Positions 9,589-18,834 of a DNA stretch of 64,000 nucleotides are shown piece by piece. Position numbers and translations under genes: made by a program. A model generated the notes under the pieces. It had not been told where the DNA came from. It searched no databases and was given only the letters and a program-made list of their open reading frames with translations. Location: the NCBI GenBank assembly GCA_030627205.1, contig DAOUSN010000007.1:1-64000 (forward strand). Direction: 5' to 3'. The stretch is from Methylococcaceae bacterium (GTDB lineage: Bacteria > Pseudomonadota > Gammaproteobacteria > Methylococcales > Methylomonadaceae). Numbering within the stretch: position 1 is the stretch's first letter; every line of letters begins with the position of its first letter.

Positions 9589-10338
9589 ATGTTGCCTTAT
9601 TTTCCAGACCAAAATGCTGAAGTAAAGCATTGCCCTAGAGACTACATCATTAGTTTAGTTACCTTTATTGCAGTTACAATTTCTTTAACTTATGATGGAA
9701 GTGCGCCGTTATCACATCAAAAAATACTCGCGATTATTGCTTGGACTATATTAATTATAATGCTTTGGGGAGAAAATAAAGTTATTAGAACCCAAGTTAT
9801 GATTGCAGTAGTTTTTGCAACGATTGGTGAAAATTTTGCCTCACTCTATATGGAAGCTTATAGCTATCGGTTTAAAAATATTCCACTTTATATTCCCGCA
9901 GGTCATGGTATTGTTTACCTTACGGCGGTTGCTTTGGGACGGTCAGGTTTTTTTCAGCACTATGCGCGAGAAATATCAATTTTTGTGGTTATGATAGGCG
10001 GATTATGGGCAATTAAAGGTATTAGTCCTTTTACTGAGCGTAATGATGTGGTTGGAGCAGTGCTTTTTGGTATTTTTTTAATTTGTTTATTCAAAGGGCG
10101 TTCACCTATGGTTTATTTAGGTGCATTTTTTATTACCTCATGGTTAGAAATAGTTGGAACTCAAGCTGGAACATGGTCTTGGGCAGAGATAGATCCTGCC
10201 TCAACATTATCTCAAGGAAATCCACCGAGTGGTATTGCCGCGTGGTATTGTCTAGTAGATGCTGTAGCTATGATTGGTGCAAAACCACTGTTAAAATGTC
10301 TAAGTCGTTTTTATCAACAACACCTTACGTCAATCTGA
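9589..10338 (+). CDS. Polytopic membrane protein, unknown function
   Basis: Integral membrane protein of about 249 residues with six to eight hydrophobic segments. The ATG at 9589 is preferred to the in-frame TTG at 9583. Possibly functional features are the charged or polar residues inside the membrane part: GENFASLYMEAYSYR (near 85-100), PAGHGIVYLTAVALGR and the C-terminal GTQAGTWSWAEIDP followed by GNPPSGIAAWYCLVDA. The last combination looks conserved-type rather than random, but I do not recognise the family. The gene stands alone, followed by a hairpin terminator. Confidence 0.7.
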   Translation: MLPYFPDQNAEVKHCPRDYIISLVTFIAVTISLTYDGSAPLSHQKILAIIAWTILIIMLWGENKVIRTQVMIAVVFATIGENFASLYMEAYSYRFKNIPLYIPAGHGIVYLTAVALGRSGFFQHYAREISIFVVMIGGLWAIKGISPFTERNDVVGAVLFGIFLICLFKGRSPMVYLGAFFITSWLEIVGTQAGTWSWAEIDPASTLSQGNPPSGIAAWYCLVDAVAMIGAKPLLKCLSRFYQQHLTSI

Positions 10339-10364
10339 GTATTAATAGTAATTAGACCGTCATT

Positions 10365-10395
10365 AAGAGCCAACGTTTTGTCGGCTCTTTAGTGT
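10365..10395. terminator. Hairpin between convergent genes
   Basis: AAGAGCC / GGCTCTT stem plus an inner A-C/G-T extension around an ACGTTTTGT loop, followed by TTAGTGTTATTT on the plus strand. It separates the membrane protein gene from ygfZ and can work in either direction. Confidence 0.65.
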
Positions 10396-10398
10396 TAT

Positions 10399-11358
10399 TT
10401 ACAATTTTATAATTTTTAGGTGTTGTTCAAACTGTAAGTTTGCATCATCATTAGCGATTGTTGACATGACTATTAATAATGTTTGTTTATCGCCAAACTT
10501 TTCAGCTTGAATAATTTTACCGATTGACTCACCAGCTAAATTATTAATACGATTATCTTTAAAAAAAGTATCCGCCGCACATTCACCAACAAATAAAGCT
10601 CGTTTACTGCTTCCTAGATAATGTGTACGTGCTATAACTTCTTGACCTGTATAACAGCCTTTATCAAAACTAATTCCTCCTAATTTATCCAAGTTTAGCA
10701 TCTGAGGAATATAATGCTCACTACTCTGTGTATCTAGCCATGCTAATCCTGTACTAATATCTAAATAATTCCATAAGCAAGAGTTTTGTGGAATAAAACC
10801 ATCATTAAGCCATTTTGACCACTGTTTTATACTATTTTCAACCGTTGCGATTATCAAATAACGTGACTGTGAAAGTTTGATAATTGCATTTCGTCGTCCA
10901 AAATCATTGTTAGGAAGTATTTCATTATTAAGGTGTGTTGATGAACAAGATAAACCTATAATACAAAACTCATCACTAAGATTATGTAAATGTACGTCGG
11001 AACGTAATATATACATTTGGAGTTTCTTTTGTACTTTATCAGCTAATACACTGGGTAAAATCAAAAAAAAGTTATTTTCTTGTTTAAAAAAAATTAATAT
11101 GGTAGAGATAGTACGCCCTTTAGCATTACAGAATGCGGTAAAAAAACTGTTCTCACAATTTAGTTCCTTAACATTACAACTAAGTTGCCCTTGTAAAAAT
11201 ATTAACGCATCGTTACCTGTGACTTTTATTACTGTTAATTGAGGAACAGGAAATAATGCCGAAATTAAGCTAGTTGGCGTTTTGGAAAATTGAATATCAC
11301 CATTATTTAGAAAAGTTGCGGTTTGAGAGGTTAAAAAATCTTGCCAATTTGAATTCAT
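10399..11358 (-). CDS. ygfZ: tRNA-modifying / Fe-S maintenance protein YgfZ
   Basis: GcvT-like folate-binding protein of about 319 residues. YgfZ/Caf17 proteins support the activity of certain Fe-S enzymes such as MiaB in the cytosol. The family signature KGCYTGQEVIARTHYLG is present (Lys-Gly-Cys-Tyr at about 233-236), and TGNDALIFLQGQLSCNV near the N-terminus is typical. The frame is open to 11409, but those extra 17 residues are a hydrophobic non-family stretch, so I place the start at the ATG at 11358 (MNSNWQDFL). The gene is divergent from lptE. Confidence 0.88.
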   Translation of the reverse strand: MNSNWQDFLTSQTATFLNNGDIQFSKTPTSLISALFPVPQLTVIKVTGNDALIFLQGQLSCNVKELNCENSFFTAFCNAKGRTISTILIFFKQENNFFLILPSVLADKVQKKLQMYILRSDVHLHNLSDEFCIIGLSCSSTHLNNEILPNNDFGRRNAIIKLSQSRYLIIATVENSIKQWSKWLNDGFIPQNSCLWNYLDISTGLAWLDTQSSEHYIPQMLNLDKLGGISFDKGCYTGQEVIARTHYLGSSKRALFVGECAADTFFKDNRINNLAGESIGKIIQAEKFGDKQTLLIVMSTIANDDANLQFEQHLKIIKL

Positions 11359-11503
11359 AGTTATTGATATTTGGATAAAAAATAAAATTATAACCGATGT
11401 TATCAGCAACTGTTTAAAGTCGGTATAATATTTAACCTAATTCTGTAATAATCCGTTACAATTTCATTCCTAGTCCTTTGCGCCATTTAAATTCTCAATC
11501 ATT

Positions 11504-12043
11504 ATGCAAACAAAACCTATCGCTGTTGCTATCCTTTTGTTCTTTATAACTGCCTGTGGTTATCAATTACGGGGAGCAGTTGAACTTCCTGAGGGCATGG
11601 AAAACTTATACTTAGAAAATGCCTCTGGACAACTACGAAATGAAATTAGTAAAGCCTTAAAATTTTCTAAAGGCAAACTGGTTTCAACGACTCAAGAAGC
11701 TGGAATTGTTATTAAAATATTGAGAGAAGATATGAGAATACAGGTAATATCACTAAGCTCGACAGGCAAGGCTAATCAATTTGAATTAATTTATACTTTA
11801 TTATTCTCAATTTATGAACCTTCTGGAAAATTATTACTTGCTAATCAACGGATTCAAGGTCAACGAAGTTATTTTAACGATCAAACAGAGATTCTTGCTC
11901 AAACCAATGAAGAACAGTTAATTCGCAATGAAATGTATGGTCAAGCAGTGCGTTCTATTCTTATTCGTGCCAGAATAGCGATGGAAAATAGTCAAAAAAC
12001 TAAAATTAAAAAAATTAATCCTGAAAAAACGGTGACTAAATAA
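11504..12043 (+). CDS. lptE: LPS-assembly lipoprotein LptE
   Basis: Outer-membrane lipoprotein of 179 residues. LptE plugs the LptD barrel that inserts lipopolysaccharide into the outer leaflet. Signal peptide 1-17 ends at lipobox FITAC with Cys18, followed by the typical GYQLRGA. The body has VVI-type strands and the Q-rich region seen in LptE. holA starts two bases after its stop, the common gammaproteobacterial lptE-holA arrangement; leuS, often upstream, is not here. Confidence 0.9.
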   Translation: MQTKPIAVAILLFFITACGYQLRGAVELPEGMENLYLENASGQLRNEISKALKFSKGKLVSTTQEAGIVIKILREDMRIQVISLSSTGKANQFELIYTLLFSIYEPSGKLLLANQRIQGQRSYFNDQTEILAQTNEEQLIRNEMYGQAVRSILIRARIAMENSQKTKIKKINPEKTVTK

Positions 12044-12044
12044 A

Positions 12045-13055
12045 ATGCGTTTAAATTTAGCGCAATTAAAGGGGTATTTATCTAAAGGCTTACAACCAAT
12101 TTATTTAATTTCTGGTGATGAGCCATTACAAATGGGAGAAGCTGCTGATAATATTCGCGCTGTTGCTAAAAAAGATGGCTATTTAAATCGTGAGATTTTT
12201 TCAGTAGAAGGTAACTTTAATTGGAATCAAGTTATCTTAGCGACGGATAACTTATCTATTTTTGCCGATAAAAAAATTATTGATTTACGCGTACCTTCAG
12301 CAAAATTTGGAAAAGAGGGTTCAAAAATGATTATTGACTATTGTCAACGTCCTGCTGCTGATACATTATTACTGATTAGTACTGCTAAATTAACCAGCTC
12401 TTCACTAAAAAATCGTTGGGTTCAAGCAGTTGAGAAAATAGGGGTTGTGATTCAAATTTGGCCATTAATGGAACACGATTTAATCTCTTGGTTGCAACAG
12501 CGTTTATCAAAACGAGGGTTACAATTAGACTCAATGGGTCTTAAAATACTGGCATCACGAATAGAAGGAAATTTACTCGCTGCTGCTCAAGAAATAGAAA
12601 AACTTTATGTGCTTTATGGGGAAGGCTTATTAACCACGGCACAAGTACAAACAGTGGTTGCCGATAGTTCACGGTTTAATGTTTTTAATTTAACTGATGC
12701 GGTTCTCTCTGGACGGGTTAATCGGATGATAAAAATATTACATGGTTTACAAGCAGAGGGTATTGTTGCCCCCGTAATTTTATGGGCATTGAACCGTGAA
12801 TTACGCTGTCTTTTTGAATTAAAAACGGCCACCAATAAGGATGATATTTTTAGACGTTATCAAGTTTGGGGTAATCGTAAGTCACTGATTAATAAAGCTG
12901 TAATGCGACTTAATTTAGTAGATTTACAACAAGCCTTTATCATGAGTGCTAAAGCTGATCGTCAAATTAAAGGGCAGCAATCAGGGGATAGCTGGGAAAC
13001 ATTATTAGAAATTTGCTTACAACTTTCGTCTGTAAAAGTAATACAAATGCCTTAA
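12045..13055 (+). CDS. holA: DNA polymerase III subunit delta
   Basis: Clamp-loader subunit of 336 residues. Delta opens the beta sliding clamp at the replication fork. The N-terminus (MRLNLAQLKGYLSKGLQPIYLISGDEPLQMGEA) is the classic HolA start, with the beta-binding region following in NLSIFADKKIIDLRVP. The C-terminal collar region has KADRQIKGQQSGDSWETLLEIC split over about 305-330. It is transcribed with lptE (one-base gap). Confidence 0.92.
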   Translation: MRLNLAQLKGYLSKGLQPIYLISGDEPLQMGEAADNIRAVAKKDGYLNREIFSVEGNFNWNQVILATDNLSIFADKKIIDLRVPSAKFGKEGSKMIIDYCQRPAADTLLLISTAKLTSSSLKNRWVQAVEKIGVVIQIWPLMEHDLISWLQQRLSKRGLQLDSMGLKILASRIEGNLLAAAQEIEKLYVLYGEGLLTTAQVQTVVADSSRFNVFNLTDAVLSGRVNRMIKILHGLQAEGIVAPVILWALNRELRCLFELKTATNKDDIFRRYQVWGNRKSLINKAVMRLNLVDLQQAFIMSAKADRQIKGQQSGDSWETLLEICLQLSSVKVIQMP

Positions 13056-13093
13056 ACAGGCTACTAATCAAGAACTTATAAGGTTTTTTAACT

Positions 13094-14191
13094 ATGACAA
13101 CAACCGTTTTACCAATTCAAGACTACGCTTTATTAACTGATGAAGAATGTGATAAACGTATTGCTATTGCCAAAAAATTACTTGGTAAAAAGTGCATTAT
13201 TTTGGGACATCATTATCAACGAGATTCAGTGTTTAAACATGCAGATATTTCAGGGGACTCCTTAAAGCTTTCACGAGAAGCCGCAGAATCTGATGCAGAA
13301 TACATTGTATTTTGTGGGGTACATTTTATGGCAGAAGTGGCTGACATCTTATCGCGTCCAGAGCAAAAAGCAATTTTACCTGATATGGCAGCAGGTTGTT
13401 CAATGGCGGATATGGCCAATAAAGTCAATGTACAACGTTGTTGGGATGAACTCGGACAGGTTATTGAGGTAGAAAAGCAAGTAACGCCGATTACTTATAT
13501 TAATTCGGCAGCAGATTTAAAGGCTTTTTGTGGACAGCATGAAGGCATTGTTTGTACTTCATCGAATGCGGGTAAAATTCTTGATTGGAGTTTTGCTAAA
13601 CGCGAAAAAGTTTTATTTTTCCCAGATCAACATTTAGGACGTACCTCTGCTTATCAAATGGGCATTCCCTTAAATAAGATGGTAGTTTGGGATTTTAATA
13701 AACCACAAGGCGGCTTAACAGTTGAAGAAATTAAAAAGGCTAAAATAATTTTATGGAAAGGTTTTTGCTCGGTGCATCAGGTTTTTGAACCCGTACATAT
13801 TGATGATTTTTTAAAACGTTATCCTGAAACAAAAGTTATTGCGCATCCAGAAGCCTGTTTTGAAGTTTGTCAAAAAGCTGACTATATTGGTTCAACTGAA
13901 ACTATTTTAAAAATTGTGCGTGAAGCTGAAGAAAATACACGTTGGTTAGTAGCGACTGAATTAAATTTAGTCAATCGCTTAAATGATGAAGGTAAATCTC
14001 AGGGAAAAAACGTGCATTTTATGTCACCGATATTAAGTATGTGTTCGACCATGTTTAGAACTGACCCACAACATTTAACGTGGGTATTAGAAAATTTAAT
14101 TAATGGCAGAGTGGTTAATCAAATTAAAGTGAATGCAGAAGAATCTAAACTAGCAAAAAAAGCATTAGATAATATGTTGTCGATTGTATAA
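13094..14191 (+). CDS. nadA: Quinolinate synthase NadA
   Basis: [4Fe-4S] enzyme of 365 residues that condenses iminoaspartate with dihydroxyacetone phosphate to quinolinate, in de novo NAD synthesis. Diagnostic segments: LGHHYQRDSVFKHADISGDS, the three-domain repeats with Cys in VFCGVHFMAEVAD, GIVCTSSNAGK and SPILSMCSTMFR, and FLPDQHLGR-type FFPDQHLGR. Length fits the proteobacterial form. nadB is not nearby. It is preceded by a short gap after holA with a weak Shine-Dalgarno AAGG. Confidence 0.95.
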   Translation: MTTTVLPIQDYALLTDEECDKRIAIAKKLLGKKCIILGHHYQRDSVFKHADISGDSLKLSREAAESDAEYIVFCGVHFMAEVADILSRPEQKAILPDMAAGCSMADMANKVNVQRCWDELGQVIEVEKQVTPITYINSAADLKAFCGQHEGIVCTSSNAGKILDWSFAKREKVLFFPDQHLGRTSAYQMGIPLNKMVVWDFNKPQGGLTVEEIKKAKIILWKGFCSVHQVFEPVHIDDFLKRYPETKVIAHPEACFEVCQKADYIGSTETILKIVREAEENTRWLVATELNLVNRLNDEGKSQGKNVHFMSPILSMCSTMFRTDPQHLTWVLENLINGRVVNQIKVNAEESKLAKKALDNMLSIV

Positions 14192-14361
14192 AACCGTGGA
14201 TACAAGTTATAAGTTTTAATTGTGATAACTATATATAAATCAAATAATTTCACCTTTTGCATTCTATCTTCTAAAAACTGTTTAAGCCATGTTAAACTAT
14301 GCAACAGATAAAAATTAAATATTTTAAACTCCATTTTATTTAAACTTAAGAGATTCAAACC

Positions 14362-14628
14362 ATGTTTAACTCTAATACTATTGATGATATTGCTAACCGT
14401 TTGATTGATGCTGTACCTTCTAATCTTAACCACTTAAAAAATGATATAGAAAAAAACTTTCATGCCATTTTACAATCAGCTTTAGGAAAATTGGACCTAG
14501 TGACTCGTGAAGAATTTGAAGTCCAAAAAGCCGTATTAATAAAAACACGTAACAAATTAGAAGCCTTGGAAAAACAAGTGACCAAAATTGAACAGTGCTT
14601 ACCGCAAGAAACTAATCTAAAAACCTAA
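14362..14628 (+). CDS. ubiK: Ubiquinone biosynthesis accessory factor UbiK
   Basis: Small coiled-coil protein of 88 residues of the BMFP/YqiC family. UbiK binds UbiJ and membrane lipids and assists aerobic ubiquinone synthesis. The N-terminal helix (IDDIANRLIDAVPSNL) and the C-terminal coiled coil (LVTREEFEVQKAVLIKTR) containing the REEF-V motif match the family. It is a single gene upstream of yifB, the frequent gammaproteobacterial order, with a hairpin between them. Confidence 0.88.
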   Translation: MFNSNTIDDIANRLIDAVPSNLNHLKNDIEKNFHAILQSALGKLDLVTREEFEVQKAVLIKTRNKLEALEKQVTKIEQCLPQETNLKT

Positions 14629-14636
14629 TCATTTGT

Positions 14637-14662
14637 AAAGCCATCTTCCAGAAGGCTTTTAA
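14637..14662 (+). terminator. Hairpin after ubiK
   Basis: AAAGC...GCTTT stem with an inner CTTC/GAAG pair, then TTTTAATAAC. It is a probable partial terminator between ubiK and yifB. Confidence 0.55.
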
Positions 14663-14695
14663 TAACAAATTATATCCAAATAATTAAGGACAAAA

Positions 14696-16204
14696 ATGCC
14701 ACTTGCCGTTGTTTATAGTCGAGGTCGTTCTGGGATAGATGCGCCACTGGTTACGGTTGAAGTACATGTATCCAATGGTTTACCTTCATTATCAATGGTG
14801 GGATTACCAGAAACTGCCGTTAAAGAAAGTAAAGATCGTGTTTATGGCGCGATTATTAACTCAAACTTCAAGTTCCCAGCACAACGGATTACTATTAATC
14901 TTGCGCCTGCTGATCTACCCAAAGAAGGAGGGCGTTTTGATTTAGCCATTGCCTTAGGAATTTTAGCCGCATCAGGGCAAATTCCTATTAAATACTTAAG
15001 TGAATATGAATGTATCGGCGAATTATCTCTTGGTGGCGAATTACGGAGTATTAATGGTGCATTACCTGTAGCATTACATACTAAACAAGCAGGGAGAAAA
15101 TTAATTTTACCTCATGATAATGCACCAGAAGCAGCATTAATTAAACAAGTACAATTATTTCCAGCCCAACATTTATTAGACGTTTGTGCTTATTTAAACG
15201 GTCAAAAACAATTAAAAAGCGAAATCCCCGCTTTGGTTTTTGATGAAGATGAAATTTCTTTAGATTTTTCTGATGTTCATGGGCAATATCATGTTAAACG
15301 TGCCTTTGAAATTGCAGCTGCCGGCGCTCATAACTTACTTATGTTAGGGCCACCTGGAACAGGAAAATCCATGTTAGCAGCACGTTTATCTGGAATTTCA
15401 CCTTTATTATCTGAAAAACAAGCACAAGAAACCGCTGCTATTGCCTCAATAAGTAATTCAGGGTTTGACGTAAAGAATTGGTGTAAACCACCTTTTAGAG
15501 CGCCGCATCATACAGCGTCAGCTGCAGCTTTAGTCGGAGGAGGTAGTAACCCAAAACCAGGTGAAATATCATTAGCGCATAATGGCACCTTATTTTTAGA
15601 TGAACTTCCTGAGTTTGAACGACGGGTTTTAGAGGTTTTACGCGAACCTTTAGAATCAGGGCATATCACTATCTCTCGTGCTAATCGTCAAGCAGATTTT
15701 CCTGCACGTTTTCAATTAATTGCTGCCATGAATCCTTGTCCTTGTGGATATTTAGGTGATGCTTCAGGTCGTTGTCACTGTACATCTGAACAAGTTAAGC
15801 GTTACCGAAATAAAATATCTGGCCCGTTATTAGATCGCATTGACATGCACATAGAAGTTCCGCGTATTCCTCATGAAGTGTTACGTAAAGGTTCACCCCA
15901 AGGCGAAGAAAGTAGTCATCAAATTAGAGAACGAGTTATTGCCGCTCGTAATCTCGCTTTAAATCGTAGTGGTAAATCAAATACGCATTTAACCACAAAT
16001 GAAATCACTAAATTTTGTAACTTAAGTGAAGAAGGTAATCAATTACTAGAGCAAGCAATGAATCGTTTTGGACTTTCGCATCGTGCTTATCATCGTATTT
16101 TAAAACTTGCGCGAACCATTGCAGATTTAAGTCAATCTACTACCATAGATATTTCACATTTAAGTGAAGCGATTAGTTATCGAAAATTAGATAGAACGGT
16201 TTAG
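14696..16204 (+). CDS. yifB: YifB/ComM Mg-chelatase-like AAA+ ATPase
   Basis: AAA+ protein of 502 residues. In ComM this family is a hexameric helicase promoting branch migration during integration of transforming DNA. Domains in order: N-terminal Lon-protease-like fold (about 1-170; VSNGLPSLSMVGLPETAVKESKDRV), AAA+ core with Walker A GPPGTGKS near 221-228 and Walker B TLFLDELPEF near 298-307, a Cys cluster CPCGYLGDASGRCHC near 347-361 and a C-terminal helical domain (RAYHRILKLARTIADL). The ComEA-like gene at the left edge could act in the same process, but the loci are separate. Confidence 0.92.
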   Translation: MPLAVVYSRGRSGIDAPLVTVEVHVSNGLPSLSMVGLPETAVKESKDRVYGAIINSNFKFPAQRITINLAPADLPKEGGRFDLAIALGILAASGQIPIKYLSEYECIGELSLGGELRSINGALPVALHTKQAGRKLILPHDNAPEAALIKQVQLFPAQHLLDVCAYLNGQKQLKSEIPALVFDEDEISLDFSDVHGQYHVKRAFEIAAAGAHNLLMLGPPGTGKSMLAARLSGISPLLSEKQAQETAAIASISNSGFDVKNWCKPPFRAPHHTASAAALVGGGSNPKPGEISLAHNGTLFLDELPEFERRVLEVLREPLESGHITISRANRQADFPARFQLIAAMNPCPCGYLGDASGRCHCTSEQVKRYRNKISGPLLDRIDMHIEVPRIPHEVLRKGSPQGEESSHQIRERVIAARNLALNRSGKSNTHLTTNEITKFCNLSEEGNQLLEQAMNRFGLSHRAYHRILKLARTIADLSQSTTIDISHLSEAISYRKLDRTV

Positions 16205-16299
16205 CTAATAAATGAAAACAGCAGTTTTTAAAAAGTGGAATTTAAACACATTAAATAAATCGTTCGGTTTAACCACGCTATTAAACAACGGTCAATAAA

Positions 16300-17778
16300 A
16301 TGGAAGACGATTATAAAAATTCACTACCAAAAGGATGTAAATTATATGAATATCGTATTGACAGTGTTTTGGGAGCAGGCGCATTTGGAATAACTTATAA
16401 GGCATTAGATGTAAATTTAAGCCAATATGTCGCTATTAAAGAATATTTGCCAAATAATTGTGCTTTTCGCCAAGGTCAAACAACAGTTGTCGCAAAATCA
16501 AATCATGATAAGGAAACATATCAATGGGGTTTAAACCGTTTTGGTGATGAAGGGAAGAATCTTGCAAAATTTAAACACCCTAATATCGTTAGAATTTTAC
16601 GTTATTTTGTTGCTAATGATACCGCTTATTTGGTCATGGAATATGAAAATGGTGAAAGTTTAGAGGAATATTTAAAACGGATTAATCGTTGTCTAACCGA
16701 AAATGAAGCATTGGCTATTTTCAAACCTATTTTAGAAGGATTGCAAGCCGTACATGAAGGAAATTTATTACATAGAGATATAAAACCGAGTAATATTTTT
16801 TTACGTTATAACAGTTCACCAGTATTAATAGATTTTGGCGCAGCACGTTATGACTTAAGTGGTAAAAGCTGTTTAATGAGTGAAGTGTTAACACCAGGCT
16901 TTGCTCCTTTTGAACAAAATACTAGCGACGGTAAAAATCAAGGTGCGTGGTCAGATGTTTATGCAGTGGGAGCAACTTTATATCGCTGCATTATGGGTAA
17001 ACGCCCTGTTGATGCTAATTTACGAGCTGCCGCACTTGTCGAAGATAACCCAGACCCCTATATTAATGTAAAACAACACTTAGCTGGGAGATATTCTGTT
17101 TCTTTTTTGGAGGCAATTGATGCCTCACTTCAATTTCGTCATCAAAAAAGACCACAAACGATTCTAGAATTTCAAAACCTTTTATGCTCAGAAACAAATA
17201 ATTCACCTAAAATAACCGCATTACCTTTAATGAGTCCTAATACTGATGAAATATTGGATGATACCGTAATAAATGTTCGACCCGTGACAAACTCTGTCTC
17301 CAAAATAAATTCTAAACCTAGAAGTATGAAAATAAAAATAGTTATTGTGATTATTTTTTTAATTTCATTAGTAATTACCAGTGTTAAAGTGTATCAATAT
17401 ATTCAACATGAAAAAGAATTGGCTTTAATCGCCGAGCAAAAAAGCATCGCAGAAAAATCACGATTAAAAAAGCTTGCACTCGAAAAATATCAAAAAGAAA
17501 AACAAATTTTAGTAAAACAACAACGCTTACAAATTTTAAAAGTAGCTGAAGATGTATTAATTAATGGTAATCAAAAACAGCAAAAAATAAAAATGAGCCA
17601 ATTAGCTAAATTAGCAATAACTGATGCCGATGCTATGCGCTTATTAGGTTTAGGTTATTATTGGGGAATGGGAGTCGCCATTGATTATGAGTTATCATGT
17701 CAATGGTATAAGAAATCTGCTGAGGCAGGCAACCAAGAAGCAAAGGTATTTTATGAAAAATCCACAAAATGTCGTTAA
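16300..17778 (+). CDS. Membrane-anchored Ser/Thr protein kinase with Sel1-like repeat
   Basis: Protein of 492 residues. The eukaryotic-type kinase domain (about 15-290) is complete: Gly-rich loop GAGAFG 25-30, catalytic Lys47 in VAIKEYLP, HRDIKPSN 158-165, DFG 178-180 and the activation-segment PGFAPFEQ. One transmembrane helix follows at about 345-365 (IVIVIIFLISLVI), then a coiled coil rich in Lys and Gln, then a C-terminal Sel1-type repeat (MRLLGLGYYWGMGV...WYKKSAEAGNQEA). The kinase is therefore cytosolic with an extracytoplasmic Sel1 sensor or docking tail. It overlaps the next gene by 26 bases, which suggests translational coupling and a shared pathway. Confidence 0.9.
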   Translation: MEDDYKNSLPKGCKLYEYRIDSVLGAGAFGITYKALDVNLSQYVAIKEYLPNNCAFRQGQTTVVAKSNHDKETYQWGLNRFGDEGKNLAKFKHPNIVRILRYFVANDTAYLVMEYENGESLEEYLKRINRCLTENEALAIFKPILEGLQAVHEGNLLHRDIKPSNIFLRYNSSPVLIDFGAARYDLSGKSCLMSEVLTPGFAPFEQNTSDGKNQGAWSDVYAVGATLYRCIMGKRPVDANLRAAALVEDNPDPYINVKQHLAGRYSVSFLEAIDASLQFRHQKRPQTILEFQNLLCSETNNSPKITALPLMSPNTDEILDDTVINVRPVTNSVSKINSKPRSMKIKIVIVIIFLISLVITSVKVYQYIQHEKELALIAEQKSIAEKSRLKKLALEKYQKEKQILVKQQRLQILKVAEDVLINGNQKQQKIKMSQLAKLAITDADAMRLLGLGYYWGMGVAIDYELSCQWYKKSAEAGNQEAKVFYEKSTKCR

Positions 17779-18820
17779 TTATTTAGTCATAATATTGCTA
17801 TTAATGATAATACTTCCCTCTACTGCTATCTATGCAAAAACATTGCAAGAATTAGAACAAGAAGCGTTAAATAAAGAACAAAAAATCCTTAAAGAAGTAA
17901 AAAAGGCATCTAAGAAAAAGGCATCTAAGAAAAAGGCATCTAAGAAAAAGGTTTATAAACAGCGTAAAACTAAATCATGGCGTGCAAAAGCACGAAAGAT
18001 TTTATTAGCAAAAGAAATTCAACAAACACAAAAGCAAGTAGCTTTTCAGCAACAAGAGCTTGCTGGTGAAATGGTTTTTATTAAAGGTAGTTGTTTTCAA
18101 CTAGGAAGCCCTGCAACAGAAAAAGGTCGTGATGATGATGAAAAACAACATTTAGTGTGTATGAATGATTTTGAAATAGCTCGCCATGAAATAACCAAAG
18201 CTAAGTTTAGTCTTTTTGTTAGTGCCACAAATTATTTAACTGAATCAGAAAAAACTGATGGTTGCAATGGTTGGGACGGTCGTAGCTGGAAAAAAAGTAA
18301 ACAATATAGCTGGCGTAACCCAGGGTTTTCCCAAACAGATTACGATCCTGTTACCTGTGTAAGCTGGAATGATGCGATAGCCTATACTGAGTGGCTATCC
18401 ACACAAACAGGACAAAAATATCGTTTACCAACGGAAGCAGAATGGGAATACGCTGCTCGTGCAAAGACAATTACTAGTTACCCTTGGGGTGATGATATTG
18501 AAACTAATCGTGGTAATTGTTATAAAAAAAGTTGTGAAGATCATTATCCTTATACAGCACCTGTTGGCAGTTTTAATGCTTATAATGGTTTATATGATAT
18601 GCACGGTAATGTTTGGGAATGGACCTGTTCTGAATATGAATACAATTATAATGATAAAGATCAGCAATGTTTAACAAAAAACCATCTGCATCATTCTATT
18701 GTTGTTCGAGGTGGTTCTTGGCTTGATTTACAAGAAAAATTACGCTCTGCTAGTCGTGATGGTTGGGATGCCTCAGATCGAGGTTTAAATTTAGGTTTTC
18801 GTATTGTAAGAAATCTTTAA
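17753..18820 (+). CDS. Exported formylglycine-generating-enzyme-like (FGE-sulfatase domain) protein
   Basis: Protein of about 355 residues from the ATG at 17753. The frame opens at 17681, but that region is kinase coding sequence, and the 17753 start gives a proper signal peptide (core VVNYLVIILLLMIILPS, cleavage near IYA). A Lys-rich linker contains three KASKK units, then the FGE-sulfatase domain runs from GEMVFIKGSCFQLGS to LGFRIVRNL. Typical motifs are RLPTEAEWEYAAR, YPWGDD, DMHGNVWEW and VVRGGSW. Many members of this fold are not oxidases but binding domains next to kinases. I see no clear pair of active-site Cys, so I prefer a non-catalytic role in the kinase pathway. Confidence 0.85.
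   Translation: MKNPQNVVNYLVIILLLMIILPSTAIYAKTLQELEQEALNKEQKILKEVKKASKKKASKKKASKKKVYKQRKTKSWRAKARKILLAKEIQQTQKQVAFQQQELAGEMVFIKGSCFQLGSPATEKGRDDDEKQHLVCMNDFEIARHEITKAKFSLFVSATNYLTESEKTDGCNGWDGRSWKKSKQYSWRNPGFSQTDYDPVTCVSWNDAIAYTEWLSTQTGQKYRLPTEAEWEYAARAKTITSYPWGDDIETNRGNCYKKSCEDHYPYTAPVGSFNAYNGLYDMHGNVWEWTCSEYEYNYNDKDQQCLTKNHLHHSIVVRGGSWLDLQEKLRSASRDGWDASDRGLNLGFRIVRNL
17905..17949 (+). repeat. Three 15-bp tandem repeats encoding a Lys-rich linker
   Basis: Perfect unit GGCATCTAAGAAAAA, three copies in frame, encoding KASKK repeats in the linker of the FGE-like protein. The copy number could vary by slippage without shifting the frame. Confidence 0.9.
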
Positions 18821-18834
18821 GAAATCAGGACAAC

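Noticed and set aside
17681-17752. Upstream start of the FGE-like gene
   Set aside because: It would read 24 residues out of kinase coding sequence and hide the signal peptide that begins at 17753.
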